DNA from: Blasia pusilla
Lineage: Eukaryota > Marchantiophyta > Marchantiopsida > Blasiales
Direction: 5' to 3'
Assembly (NCBI GenBank): GCA_050084515.1
Contig: CM114271.1
Coordinates: 58,714,001-58,778,000, forward strand
Length of the DNA stretch: 64,000 nt
Made by a program: the position numbers and the translations under genes. How positions within the stretch are numbered: the stretch's first letter is position 1; every line of letters starts with the position of its first letter. The notes beneath the pieces are model-generated. The model saw only the letters and a program-made list of their open reading frames with translations, had not been told where the DNA came from and ran no database searches. Of this stretch, positions 1 to 11,089 are shown in pieces.

Positions 1-823
1 TTCCCCTGCCGATGCGAGCACCGGGATGAATATCCACATGTAAAACCTCCGAGACTCTACTTTGGATAGCTAGGGCTAAGGACTGCCTGCCTTGACTCCA
101 GAGACGATGGGCGACTCGGTGAGCCTGTAAGGCAAGAAAGCCTTTGAAATTCAGCAAACAATGAGAGTAGGAAACGCAGGCCGGATCCCTGTCCTTGACA
201 GCTGCGATGTCCGCGCGAATGCTGTCACGAATCCAGTCGTCCTCCATGATGGTGTCGATGATGAGGCTGACCAATTGAGTGCTGAGGAAGGTGACGCTGC
301 AAAGCTTGTTGCCGAGGTGGAAGGCAAGAGAGCGCTCCAGCGATCGATGAGCCAGAATAGTGGAGTACAAGTAACTCGCCAGCGCAGGCTCCACCTCAGA
401 GCCGTAGCGTGCTTCAGCTCGCATTTGTAGCCAGATTCCATCTTCTTGGTCCAGCAACGGAGTCGCGCCCGTGGAGGCCGGAACATGCACGGCTTGCCCG
501 GAGCCTACCTGAGACAAACTCTGTTCGAAAGCACTGCTCAAATTCTCTCTCAGGAGGGTCGCGGCGACTCGGTCTCCATTCCCAGCGCCTCTCTCTTCCA
601 TGAGAATGGATGACGGAACGGCGACTTCCACCGACTTGCTCATCTTCATCTTCTTCTTCCCCCACACGGAAGCGTTAGAGCGGACGCGAGGAGGAGGAGC
701 AGAGCCGCTGGAGGACAGAGAAGGCCAAACTCTGACCGAATTCGGAATGCTGGAGGTGAAAGCTGTGGGCAGTTTTCCGGAGCTTGAAAGGGCCGGCCAC
801 GACTGCTCCAACACCTTCTCCAT
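1..823 (-). CDS. SERAT: Serine O-acetyltransferase, 5' part (runs off left edge)
   Basis: Catalyses acetyl transfer from acetyl-CoA to L-serine, giving O-acetylserine, the carbon skeleton for cysteine. The frame stays open for 274 codons from the ATG at 823-821 to the window edge, with no intron. Residues 1 to about 65 are Ser/Pro/Arg-rich and poor in acidic residues, as in organelle transit peptides, so plastid or mitochondrial targeting is inferred. Residues 130-235 match the helical SATase N-terminal domain (WLQMRAEARYGSEVEPALAS at 131-150, then DRDPAC at 211-216). GFLALQAHRVAHRLWSQGR (228-246) and VDIHPGARIGRG (263-274) are near-invariant in plant SERATs; the Asp of DIHP (264) corresponds by family alignment to the catalytic Asp. 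The rest of the left-handed beta-helix and the C-terminal tail that binds O-acetylserine(thiol)lyase lie outside the window. The first ATG was chosen because a leader of this length fits organellar SERATs; Met59 or Met61 could start a cytosolic form. Confidence 0.94.
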   Translation of the reverse strand, partial: MEKVLEQSWPALSSSGKLPTAFTSSIPNSVRVWPSLSSSGSAPPPRVRSNASVWGKKKMKMSKSVEVAVPSSILMEERGAGNGDRVAATLLRENLSSAFEQSLSQVGSGQAVHVPASTGATPLLDQEDGIWLQMRAEARYGSEVEPALASYLYSTILAHRSLERSLAFHLGNKLCSVTFLSTQLVSLIIDTIMEDDWIRDSIRADIAAVKDRDPACVSYSHCLLNFKGFLALQAHRVAHRLWSQGRQSLALAIQSRVSEVLHVDIHPGARIGRG

Positions 824-2330
824 CTCGACACGGCCGAACTTGCACTCCACCGGATCCTCCCCTCGCACGCCGGCTCGACGATTATACCCTCGCGACTGAT
901 ACCACGAAACTCTGCAAGCAACACAAAACCAAACCCGCGTACGCTATCAAAATAGACGAGCTCCGCCGTGAACCCCAACCCAAACGACGCTACTCCCTCC
1001 AGAAACTATCGCGCAGATTGACGCCAAATCCTCTCCCACCGACGACACCAGACACCACGAACGACATGTATTTACAATGAAACCGATCCATCTGCGCCAG
1101 CCATCTGTAACCTTCGGCCTACGCGTTTCTCCCGCGCCCGCTGGACGATACGCCCAATCCGAATCCAACCAACCTGACCCCAAACCGACCCGACCGAAAC
1201 TGATGCACTAGTGCACTTGCTTCCCTCGGACTCCAAGGCTCGGAGGAGTTATAATGACCGCAGGCTCCGGCCTCACGCCCTGTGAGCGAGGGAGGGCCCG
1301 AGGGTTTCCCACCCAGTTTCCTGCTCCTCCTCCTCCTCCTCTTCGTCCTCTCCCTTCTCCTAGCCGCTCCCCGTCCAGACTCTCGGATACCGGACCCTCG
1401 CCGAGAATATTCTTGTCAGTTATGCACAGTGCCTTCGCTTTAATGAGAAACGTGACAGGTTACGGCGTTCGCCCCTCGTGTCCCGTACGAGGCTCCAGCA
1501 CACGCCTTTTCGTTCATCGTCTTTTTCTGGATTCTGGAACGATAAACGAAATTGCTAGGGCTGCTCGCTCGCGCTGGGTCGATTCAACAGCGGAGCTCTC
1601 CGGACGCTCCTCCTCCTGGGAAACTGCCAGGCCCGAGGGGACCTTCGTCGGACCCTACCTCCCGTTTCTCCTCCTTGCCGCGCAGTCCTTCTTGCTTCTT
1701 CGTTGCTGATTACGGCTGCTGCTGCTACCTACCTGGCAATCGACGATTCGATCTTGTCTGAACGCGTGCCTCTCTCTGAGAATCTAGCCCCTCGGCGGTG
1801 TTTTCCAGCCTCCGGCTCGCTGCCCAGCAGTGGTTAGCCGAGACGAGTTAGGGATTGGGGACGATCGAAATCCATCGTCTGCTACTTTGCGGCTACCTCG
1901 AGCGTTCCTCGACCAGAAACCCGCCACGCTTTTCCAGGCATCCGTCTCCGATCGAACACCGAGCAAAGATTGCCGCTCCAGAGAGCTTGTGGACGAAAGG
2001 GGCAGGAGGGAGAGGACGCAGACAGACCGCGTGGAACGAAGGATTACCTTGCGGCCGAAAGCGAGACGGTCTCGCGTGCCCGTGATTCATCGCTTCATAA
2101 CGGCCACGCTATCAAATCGCCTCCTCCGCGAAGTCACGTCATTCTTCTTCGGGTGAAATCGTGAACGCGAGTAGAGTTTCCGCGCGGGACGAAGACGACG
2201 ATTTCCTTCCGACGAAGACGACCGGATTACGTCTCGTCAAACTGGCAATTTTACCACTTCCACGTGGGAGTCAAATTCTCTGCTTCTCGTACACATACCA
2301 CGGTTGTCCGGATAGATGGTCGGATCTCTA
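824..2330 (-). promoter_or_regulatory. GC-rich upstream region of the SERAT gene
   Basis: Non-repetitive, CpG-containing sequence that ends abruptly at AT-rich repeat DNA near 2,330. It holds a (CTC)n-like pyrimidine tract at about 1,321-1,345, which is purine-rich on the gene's strand and common in plant leaders. A TTATAA hexamer lies at 1,249-1,254, about 425 bases before the start codon; it could be a TATA element but stands alone. Several short open frames occur on both strands (for example plus 1,254-1,709 and 1,830-2,156). They show no family resemblance and have the Arg/Ser/Pro-rich look of translated GC-rich noncoding DNA, so they are not called as genes. Confidence 0.45.
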
Positions 2331-2390
2331 GGCCACCAAACCATACCGTTCTTCACCAAAATCCGAATTGCTTGTAATATGATGGCTACC

Positions 2391-2494
2391 ATCCCAATTG
2401 CAAGCTTGTATTATGATGTTTGCAAATAATTATCTTATAATTGATCGAAATCCCAAGTGCCAACTTGTATTATGATGTTTGCAAATAATTATAT
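2391..2494. repeat. Two-unit tandem repeat, 59-bp period
   Basis: The segment beginning atcccaattgcaagcttgta at 2,391 recurs at 2,450 as atcccaagtgccaacttgta. Both copies run on through an identical stretch containing tattatgatgtttgcaaata. Only a few substitutions separate the units. It lies just past the GC-rich SERAT upstream region. Confidence 0.8.
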
Positions 2495-2689
2495 TTGTCA
2501 ATTTGACATTTATATTCTTATTATGGAAGGTGCCTTCCCTCTTGACACTTGTCTTTTTCATTTGATCTCTAATTGATTGACATGTGTTGTTCTCCCAATT
2601 AATCTCTTTTGAAATCCTAACTTTTTTCTTCTCGAACTAATTTTCACTCACGGGCACTTGTGGGATAAAATAAAACAAAACAATAATAA

Positions 2690-3365
2690 ATTTATTATCA
2701 TAAAATATCATTATGATGATGTAAAACTTGGGAATGAGGTAGTTTTAATCTGAAAGGAGACTCGAAGTCACCATATATGTACATACTATGATGAGAGATC
2801 CATATCTACAAGAAAAAAAAATAATGGGATAATAAGACAAAATAATAACATATTTAAATTTTGTTCTTTGAGTCATATTATATTAGAAGAGAGAATGATT
2901 TTTTTATTAAGAATTTAATTTATTTATATTATAGTGGGTGATTCTAAGTGTATAATAAGGTAAAATAGATAGATAATTATGAAATTTTGCAAAAAAATTA
3001 CATTCTTGTCCCTTAATTCATATTTGACGGGAATAGAAAATTAATTTTAATGGAGAAGGAGTAGATATTGTTTTAATTTTATGGAAAGGTGCAATTATTT
3101 AGGTACTGGGATATCATTTTAAATATTTTTAAAACATGACTATTTTAAAAATATGCATGTTAATTAAATTTTGATATTTTTGGAAAGAAACTTTAATTTT
3201 AATTTATAAAGAGGAATTATTAAATTAATTAAATTTTACTAATTTAAAGTGAAATGTTATTAATATTTTAAGATTAAAAATGGAAATCATAATTTAATAT
3301 TGAAATGAAAAAAATTTTATGTTAGAAAGAAATCATTTTCGTGCGCAAGCACACGCATAAAGGGT
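2690..3365 (+). repeat. AT-rich dispersed repeat, Helitron-like 3' hairpin
   Basis: Very AT-rich noncoding sequence whose right end (aaatcattttcgtgcgcaag, around 3,335-3,355) matches the reverse complement of 13,700-13,730. The bodies also correspond, for example aattttaatggagaaggagt near 3,040 against the inverted copy near 14,190. The GC-rich palindrome CGTGCGCAAGCAC at the boundary resembles the terminal hairpins of the short Helitron-like elements elsewhere in the window. This copy lacks a clean CTRR end, so the class is tentative. No coding potential is seen from 2,500 to 3,560. Confidence 0.4.
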
Positions 3366-3589
3366 TTACACAAAGTGGCAAAAGATATTGAGGGTCTCTT
3401 CATGAAGGAGTTAGAGGGACCATTTTGACCTCTCAATTTGTGTCATCCTCAAACAAAGGAGAGATTTCAAATGAGAGTTTCATGGCACGTCACCCAAGAT
3501 ATTAAGTGGTCTTGATTCATGGGCATATAAGAAGGAAAATTGGAGAATAGGATTGCGTAGATTTTTGGGAGTTTTTGGTACACACAAGA

Positions 3590-4826
3590 GTCATACTTCC
3601 TTTGAGTATATCCATGTAGTATCATAAATGCATCAAAACCCTTATACTATTACCTCGGACTTTGCGTCAATGTGTATAAGGACTTTTTCAATCTGCACAC
3701 CAAGTTCTCCTTACCACGTACTTTAAATCCCTCTTGTTGCTGCATGTGCATCTCCTCCTTGAGCTCTCCATACGAGAAGGTAGTTATAACATCAAGTTCC
3801 TTCAACTGTGAGAATACAAAATATGATGAAATCATTGAAATATATTATAACTCTTGAAGATACAAAATTGTCTAGTCCGTCCATACGTTCACAAAAGAGC
3901 TTCAATGGAATCTAAACATGAAAATAACTTGACATATGAGAATGCATTATCGTTGTGGCTCCCTAAGAAAATTTTTTTACCTATTTTCTTCATTTCTATT
4001 ACTAGAATATTTTTCTCGAATCCCCGTGACGTAGTAGGGTGCCCCGTACCCTGATGTAATATAGAATTAGATAATCCTAATAATAGTATGTCATAAATCA
4101 CCTATGTCATATTACTATGAATCCTTTGACATCTAAGTCAGAACCGTCAATCTAGGATTCTCCTCATATAAGTGGGCCAATCATATTAATGGTGCACAAC
4201 AAGAAGTGGATGTTGAGAATCCAACACCAACTCTAGATTATGTAATGCTACTACGTCTAGAAAACCACAAATGGATGCAATCTTTATCATTGGTGAGAAA
4301 TTATCATTTAAGTTAATGCCTTTTCCAGGGTTACATATGATATGTCCATGTTCGTGGACTTATGTCTGTCGTAGGGACGAATATGTCCGTGGGGGCCCAG
4401 ATACCCGCATCCGTTTTGTTGCTCGCACCAACCTACATCATGTCTGTAGGGGGGCTCGACCCTCATTGGGCGTGCTTAAGCCCGCGGATGTGTCCGCACA
4501 CGGCGAGCTTGGCTACAGACCTAGTATGGGTTGGTGCAGGCCACAAAACGAGCGTGGACTCGGCCAACACGGATCTACACGATGGGATCGACATGCTCAA
4601 GGGTAGGCTCGGATATAGACCGTGGGCACTCGGGTGGCATGTTCGTCCTATGGACATATTTGCCCGTTTCTGTGCAACTTTGGCCTTTCCTTTGCGCATA
4701 TCCCTTTGCCACAAGTCTTACCTTGTGTTTATCTCCACCTGTTTTCTTCTTACCCTTAGGCATCCACACTAAGTCCCAATTATGATTATGTCGAAGAGAC
4801 TCCATCTCTTCCTCCATGGTAAACAT
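3590..4826 (-). pseudogene. Copia reverse transcriptase remnant, split by MITE
   Basis: The RT starts with MEEEMESLRHNHNWDLV and continues to VRLVAKGYAQRKG at about 4,690. It resumes left of the MITE with KGINLNDNFSPIMKIASIC (about 4,325-4,270), matching the canonical KGYxQxxGIDxxETFxPVxK block across the insertion. Further left, EEMHMQQQEGFKVRGKENLV and CRLKKSLYTLTQSPR (3,745-3,650) and YKGFDAFMILHGY (about 3,620) follow the family order. The YVDDM catalytic block is not present. Confidence 0.85.
4326..4682. mobile_element. hAT-type MITE, copy A (long form)
   Basis: Ends cagggttacat and gtgcaactttg are imperfect inverted repeats of the family terminus CAAGGTTGCAT. Flanks gccttttc (4,318-4,325) and gcctttcc (4,683-4,690) match at 7 of 8 bases, as a decayed 8-bp target duplication should. 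Length 357 bp. The interior is GC-rich with several tccgtggac-like subterminal motifs and no coding capacity. It sits inside the Copia RT frame. Confidence 0.85.
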
Positions 4827-5760
4827 CCATCTTGGTTTTCCTAGAACCTATGAGGCCTCTTTGTAACTTAAAGGTTGTCCATTCTCTATAAGAAGACCAA
4901 ATGCAACAGTATTTGAAGGGGGGATTTAGTCTCTTTGGTGTATCTAACCTAAAAAGGTGTGATATAATCGGAACTACTATAGGACTCTCAAAGCATGATT
5001 TGGAGATAGTCCTACCACCAATGTCTATCTCCACCTGTACAACGTTTGACATTGGACTCTCATCTTTAACCCCACTTGTAGTATGGCCTTTCAACATAGG
5101 CTTCTTATCAAAAGATATGTCTCTACTCACAATATTCTTGCATGTACTAGGATCCTACAATCTATACCCTTTTGCTCCCATCTTGTATTCTAAAATATGC
5201 ACTTTCTAGTCTTTGAGTCTAGCTTAGACCTCTTATCTTGCAAAACATGAGCTTATGCATCGCATCCAAACACTTTAAGTACACTAGTAAGTATAGAATA
5301 ATTTGCATGAGTATTGTGCCACAACTCTATGAGAATTTTACATCAAATAGCAGTAGTAAGGGATATATTTATCAAATAACAAGCAATATTTAGAGTTTCT
5401 CCTTAGAAGCTCTTCTTCATGCTCATATTGCTCAACATATTATGTGCTATCTCCAGCAATGTACGGTCCATCTGCTATGTCATTTCATTTTGTTGAGATA
5501 TACCGAGAGTGGTGAAGTGGTGGACGATGCCATCCTCCTCACAAAATTTCCCAAAATGGTACCCTCCACCAATTTCAGATCCTATGCACTTTTTTTGTTT
5601 GACCGTTCTACTTTTCTAACATTTTCTTTCATTCTATGAAGATAGAGAATATGATGTCTTCTTCAAGAAGTAAATACAAACTCTTTTGTAGTCTACATTC
5701 ATCCACAAAGTTGACAAAATACAACGGTCTAGATTATAAAGCAAAATGTAAGACCCCAAA
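4786..5760 (-). pseudogene. Copia integrase end and integrase-RT linker remnant
   Basis: Around 5,540-5,420 the minus strand reads DGIVHHFTTLGISQQNEMT, a stop, then QMDRTLLEIAHNMLSN. This is the H-T-P-Q-Q-N-G-x-x-E-R-x-N-R-T integrase signature with a stop in place of the residue before the E-R equivalent. The frame at 5,130-4,786 begins SRDISFDKKPMLK, the conserved linker motif before the Copia RT, and ends near the start of the RT domain. Confidence 0.75.
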
Positions 5761-6290
5761 CATCTAGGTACATAGAATCTAGAGCTTTTATATCCAGTAC
5801 ATACTAGTAATAAAGCCTATTCTACATTTTTTTCCAAACACACAATAATCATAGAAATAAAACTTGTAAGATTTCGCTCTTTTGAGTGAGCAACTCAAGT
5901 TTTGACAGCTCCCTTAGTCCACGTTCGCGCATTTGATCCAATCATTGATGCCATACTTGCGTCATGTCTCTTACGTCTCAATCTATTGTGGATGCTACAG
6001 GTCTACCTACAATGGTTTCACTTTTAAGCTTGTATAGGGTTCCAACCTTCTTACCTTTCATCGAGATCAAGAATCCTTCTTAAACTCTTATGACTCCACT
6101 CTCCACTCCTTATTTTTAGCCATTACTATCCCATGCATCATGAGAAAGAAGGTTCTTTCGTAGATCAAGGATATTTTTTACCTCAATCAATTATGTTTGA
6201 AAAACCCCATCAAACATCTTCATACGTAAAAAAACCAATCCCTACTATCTTGCATGGCATATCGTTCCCCATCATGACAATTCCATGAGC

Positions 6291-6518
6291 CTAGTTGCAA
6301 TATGTATAGAAGTACTCTTTAGGAGAATACATATGGTAAGAAAAATAAGAATCCATAATCCATGCATCATAGAAGATATCTTTTCTATAGGTTATAATCA
6401 ATATATAATGATCTCCGTCTGACTCTACTACGCTAGCTTGTTCAGAGGTCTGAAATTTCTCCTTGTGTACTTTCCTAGGAGGGTCCTTTGTCTTGCCCTT
6501 TGTGTAATCTTTATTCAC
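6291..6518 (-). pseudogene. Copia protease remnant
   Basis: The minus-strand frame ends in AWIMDSYFSYHMYSPKEYFY. This corresponds to the Copia aspartic protease signature W-x-x-D-S-G-x-S-x-H-M. The active-site D-S-G has become D-S-Y, so the enzyme would be dead even without the flanking frame breaks. It follows the ruined gag zinc knuckle directly. Confidence 0.75.
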
Positions 6519-6529
6519 GTTACCTACCT

Positions 6530-7095
6530 TTCCCTAAGTCCAACATCTACCTTTCACTTTTTTATTGCTAGATCGAGACTTCAATCTATATTTACCTCTA
6601 CTTTTACTTCTATCAATAAGCATACCTCGAGCAACAAGAGCCTCGGATTTCTTCTCCTTGTTGATCAAAATCTTTCTAAACTCATTAGAAAAAAATGTCA
6701 TAGTAACCTTATCTAACTCTATCATATCTTTACCATACAACATTGTAGAGACTATGTGTCAAAATATTTAGCCAATGATGTCAAAAATAGCAATGGTTTA
6801 ATTAGTCTTCATCTTTTAGCTTTACCTCCACACTAGATAGCTCACAAATGATTTGATATATTGAAAGCTTTCAAATGCTCATTCAGTTTTTCTTTCTTTC
6901 TTAGGTAGAATATACAATTTGTGCTTCCAATATAGCACTATAGTAATCAACTTGTCAAAGACTTTTTCATATGTAGGCTATGTAACTTTGCCCATAATTT
7001 GGATGCAAAATCTTTGTTGATGACATTGTACAACACCTCGTCTACAAGAAAATGCAAAGACTCAAACAAATTGTATTACCAAAAGTGATGTTTTT
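6530..7095 (-). pseudogene. Copia gag remnant
   Basis: Near 7,050 the minus strand reads DEVLYNVINKDFASKLWAKL followed by HSLHMKKSL, the UBN2-type gag pattern of plant Copia elements. After frame breaks, LYGKDMIELDKVTMTFFSNE and EALVARGMLIDRSKSRGK (6,743-6,560) correspond to the C-terminal gag region with its basic tail. The zinc knuckle that should follow (about 6,500-6,560) is destroyed: the first Cys remains in RCWT, the second is a stop codon, and the His and last Cys are replaced. Confidence 0.75.
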
Positions 7096-8283
7096 GGCAT
7101 ATGGTAGGGCCCGTCATCAAATGGATTTTACACGTCAAATGTTTGGACATGCTTTACCAATTGTTTCCCTTGTTTGAGGCGATGGATCCTAATCACATTT
7201 ACTAGAGGTTGAGTATTGTTAGCGTGTACACATGACAAGTAATGGGAGGAACGACCAATACGTATATTTGATGCTCAAGAGGAGCTCTTGCCGAGTACAT
7301 TTTTGGGGATAGCCAAAATCATATTCTTTTTTCCCCATTATTTGTTGCCTAAGATATTATGACCTTGGGAGCTTTTCCTGCCAATGTGTTCTAGTTGGGT
7401 TCCACCTTATATGAGTATGGAGTTGACGTTTCTTCCTCATGGTCAAAGGTAGTTGCATAGGATTTGATTGACCTTCCCTTGGAGCATATTTTAGGGATCT
7501 CCACCACTGGTTCATGATAGGATGTGGCTCTACATTTGAAGACTTGCCAAGTTGCCAACTAGACCCGCAATAGAGCAAGTCATGGTTGCAACCGGATTGG
7601 TGTTATTGGGTAAAAATTTAAGATGATATTTTCCATTTTTTTTGTCTTCAAGATAGAGTTTATTTTCTTATGTGAGTCTTGTTGAATTTAAGAACATAAA
7701 TGTTGATGTTGGGAAAAGATGATTTTATAGGCTTGAGTCTAACTTGGGCCAACATCGAGTGATGTTCATGCATATGTCACATTCAGACATTGTGTTACTT
7801 AGAGTAGCTAATATGATGCAGTTTATCCCATATCAAGAGATTACGGTAATCCTTAAGCCAAAGCATCTTATTGATTAGTCTGTGGTGCATAGTAAGGAAA
7901 TAGTAACAAATATCACGGCCTACAATATCTTGGTTGGTGGAGGTGTATTATACCCGATTATCCTAGATTTGTAGGAGGAATCATCTTCCTTCAGACCAAG
8001 ATGGCATTTTGGTGATGGATGCATTAGCTTGTTTCCAATTTGGTTTATTGGTGGTATGATCAAGCATTGACTAGAAGAGGTAGCATGGCAATAGTGGCAA
8101 AATTCAGCAATCACCTAGCATGGAGATTTGATTTAGGATCATGTCCATGTAGAGGACATATCAAGGAGAATACTTCTATAGAGAGGAGTGTTATAATAAT
8201 TGTATTTGACGGTGGAAGAGAGTTTTTTCGTTATAAGACTCCCTTGAAGATATTATGACCCAAATCGAGGGAAAAAAAATGGA
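7096..8283. other. AT-rich region, no gene recognised
   Basis: Short open frames only, none with recognisable similarity. The low complexity and many stop codons suggest old transposon DNA, possibly the decayed 5' flank of the Copia element. No RNA gene is seen. Confidence 0.5.
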
Positions 8284-8291
8284 CACTACTC

Positions 8292-8607
8292 CAAGGTTGC
8301 ATGTGGACAAAGTCCGTTTCCAAGGATGTGTCTATGTCTGCGAACTTCCGTCCGTCTTATAGAAGGATTTATCCATGTAGGCCCCACCTTCCTCTTCTTT
8401 CTTTTTTTCCCCCACTTGCCTTTGTATTCCATACTTTCCTATTTCTTCTTCCCTCCACCTCCACTTTCTCCCCCCTTATAGTCCCACTCGCCATTGCCAT
8501 GCCTTCCATCATGAATTATAAATTGTGGCCCCACATTTTGCAATCCATATTTATGTTCGTGGATATGTCCAGACTTTTCCTTCCACGTTCGTTTTTGTGC
8601 AACCATG
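8292..8607. mobile_element. hAT-type MITE, copy B
   Basis: 316 bp, starting caaggttgcatgtgg and ending gtgcaaccatg. Flanks cactactc (8,284-8,291) and ctctactc (8,608-8,615) match at 7 of 8. The interior has a pyrimidine-rich block (about 8,390-8,480) followed by atgcc and gtccgtgg-like motifs. An open frame across it is a Pro/Leu/Ser/Phe-rich translation of the pyrimidine block, not a protein. Confidence 0.88.
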
Positions 8608-8615
8608 CTCTACTC

Positions 8616-9768
8616 ATACATAGTGTGTCCCCCATCATTTTTTCCTTGTGATTAAGCATCCATGGTAGGATTATACTTTTAACAGGTAAATTGAATTATG
8701 AATCAAAACTCCTTTTATTTTATTTTATTCTCATTTTAATCATGGTGATAATAGTCTTATGGTCGTCTTATGTGCAATAAATCATTTTTTCTTTATTATT
8801 CTTAATAAAAAAAATTGTAAGTATAAATTTTGGTAACGCTCGTGTAAGGAAAAAAATATTCATCTAGATATTGGGAGATTTTGCTCCATAAATTACTTAT
8901 ATCAAATAGTGTTTTGCTACTTTTGGAGAATATTTTATCCTCCAATGTAAGTACATCCAAGAATAAATCTAATAATAATCAAACGTATGCTACAAATTAT
9001 CCATCTTTTGCAAGACACTTTGAAATTTCACATTTATATACCCTTTCAACATCAACTCTATCCTTTGAACATCGACTCAGGAATTTCTATCATGTCTATT
9101 CAATAGTATTCTCAATGATACCTACATTTTGGTTTTTCCTCTCTTGTAGTTGTAGCTTATAAATACTTTATGGCTATTCTTCTCAAACCTTGTGAACTAT
9201 TTAGTAAATAGAAGGTCCAATCTCCCGCAATATTCATCCTACCTCCACCTCATTTTACCATTTGTATGAAAGGTTTGCATGTTCTTGGAGTTCAAATTTA
9301 TTTTCTAGACTAGGGTCTCTTGGATGAGGAACTTCCACAAAAAGAGAATACATCACATAGATAGGGAACCTCCAAGTTGCTCAATATAAGATTCTTTCCC
9401 AATGTTCCCTTTGTGTTCCTCATTTTTTCTTCGCATTGGTCCTTCCATAGTCCCACCCTCAAACTCTCAAAACCTTTGGCCTCTTTTGACACATCTATCG
9501 TAGATGATAAACGTATAAAAAATTCCCTTTCCTGGTTATTTAGTGGAGATCACCAAATATTATTTCATGTCAAGTTATTTTTCTTACTTCTTTTGGAGGC
9601 GTGGGATTTTTTTCCACGCTCACTATTACAACAATTATGGTTTCGAAAAATAGCTTTGGTATTAGTTTCCTTGATCATAAATTTAAGGTTTCTCTAAGGA
9701 ATAAAAATATTTTGATGGACCAAGTCATTGTCTTCTTTTGAAAACAAATTAAGGTGTGCTTAAAGTCT
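8616..9768. other. AT-rich region, no gene recognised
   Basis: Nothing recognisable in six frames. Open frames (for example plus 8,881-9,162 and 9,377-9,697) are rich in Phe/Leu/Ser from AT-rich DNA and have no identifiable motif. Confidence 0.5.
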
Positions 9769-10125
9769 TATAATACTACAAAAGTGATCCTACCATCTTT
9801 TCAGAAATCCATTATAGAAGGATTTGATTGAATTCAATAACTTATTTCTATAAATGTGCACAAAAATAAAATTTTAGTTTTCTCTCATGGAAAACCACGG
9901 TAGCAAAAAAATGGAAAAGTCTGTCCCTGGGATGGACATGGATTGTAATAGTATTATAATACTAAAAAAGTGATCCTACCATCTTTTCGAATTCTAAAAG
10001 AATCTGATTGAATTTAAGAACTTCTTTCTATAAATGTGCACAAAAATAAATGTATGGCACGGTTGTAAAAAAATGGAAAAGTCCATCCCTGGGACGGACA
10101 TGGATTACAATAGATGTGGCCCACA
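9769..10125. repeat. Tandem duplication (about 185 bp) including the MITE end
   Basis: tataatactacaaaagtgat at 9,769 recurs as tataatactaaaaaagtgat at 9,954. Both copies continue through ctttctataaatgtgcacaa into the first 60 or so bases of the MITE (aaaaatggaaaagtc). The second copy lacks about 20 bases just before the MITE end. Confidence 0.85.
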
Positions 10126-10356
10126 CTTTATTGATTATGATGGAAAGTAGGGCAAGGCCAAATGGGGCAATAAGGGGACAAGGAGTAGGGGTGCAAGGAG
10201 GAAGAAACGGTAAAGTATGGAACACGTAGGCAAGTGGGGAGAATTAGAAAGAAGGGGAAGGTGCATTCCACGTGGACAATTCCTTCCATAGGACGGACGT
10301 AAGTCCACCAACATGGACATGTCTACGGACATGGACTTTCTCAACATGCAACCTTG
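9896..10356. mobile_element. hAT-type MITE, copy C, with duplicated left end
   Basis: The intact unit is 10,058-10,356 (cacggttgtaaaa to catgcaaccttg). A second left end lies at 9,896-9,953. The 8-bp flank tggaaaac (9,888-9,895) pairs with tagaaaac (10,357-10,364) at 7 of 8 bases. The 9,896 end is therefore the original terminus, and the 10,058 end arose by later tandem duplication. Confidence 0.82.
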
Positions 10357-10364
10357 TAGAAAAC

Positions 10365-10999
10365 CTTGATATCAATTAACATTATCTATGTTCATATGTA
10401 TATTTCCAAGCTGGTGTTTGGCTTATTGCAACTTCTCTTTTTCCTCTATTTATTGTAAAACTTAGATTTATTCTTAAAAATATTACAATCATATATTTAA
10501 CTTGTCTTTCTTTTTAGGGATTCTTTATGATATTGTGGAGTGTATTGATGTAATCCAAAGGATGTCAATTTCCTCCAATTTACATAATTGTAGAAGAACC
10601 AAATAACTACTCATGATGCATAAGAAAGGAGATAATATGAGTGGCTCAAGTTGTACTATAGATTATTGGACAAGGGAAATTATATGTTCCATCATTGACT
10701 GTCATGCATTTACTCTTTGAATGTTAGTCTTGTATGTCGCAAAATCTTGCATTCGTCATATTACGCTCTTATTATTTTTTATGCAAACACATTTACCTTA
10801 GTCAAAATTTAAGTGAATGAGGCTTTCTTATCCCAAGTTTGGGTCATCGATCATTCCTCAAACTTAACATATTTAGATATGGTTAGATGCTGACATGATC
10901 CCTCATTCCCCCAACATAGGTAGGTCATTCAAGACTTGACCCAAAATTCCTTGATAATCTAAAGACCTAAAATGTTGTTAGTACATATGGAAATATATC
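10365..10999. other. AT-rich region, no gene recognised
   Basis: No coding frame, repeat partner within the window or RNA signature was noticed. Confidence 0.45.
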
Positions 11000-11089
11000 C
11001 CAACTTCCCAATAGACCTTGAACAAATCTCTAATTGCAAATTAATATCTAAGATATAAGTTAAGACTACCGTACAAAACTAGACTGCGT

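Larger units (their letters stand above)
3560..7095 (-). mobile_element. Decayed Ty1/Copia retrotransposon, interrupted by a MITE
   Basis: Translated minus-strand fragments occur in the Copia order gag, protease, integrase, reverse transcriptase from right to left. Every domain carries stops or frameshifts. The RNase H end and both LTRs are missing or unrecognisable; similarity stops near 3,560 shortly after the DSCVYQKLP part of the RT. A hAT-type MITE (4,326-4,682) splits the RT domain. The sequence is much more AT-rich than a functional Copia element, as expected for an old methylated copy. Confidence 0.85.

Noticed and set aside
1249-1254. TTATAA as the SERAT TATA box
   Set aside because: A single AT-rich hexamer about 425 bases upstream, without transcript data, is not enough to call a core promoter.
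1254-1709. 151-codon plus frame upstream of SERAT
   Set aside because: Pro/Ser/Arg-rich translation of a pyrimidine-rich upstream region with no family resemblance, antisense to the promoter.
8301-8651. 116-codon plus frame
   Set aside because: Lies within MITE copy B. Similar frames appear in the other copies only because they share the pyrimidine block.
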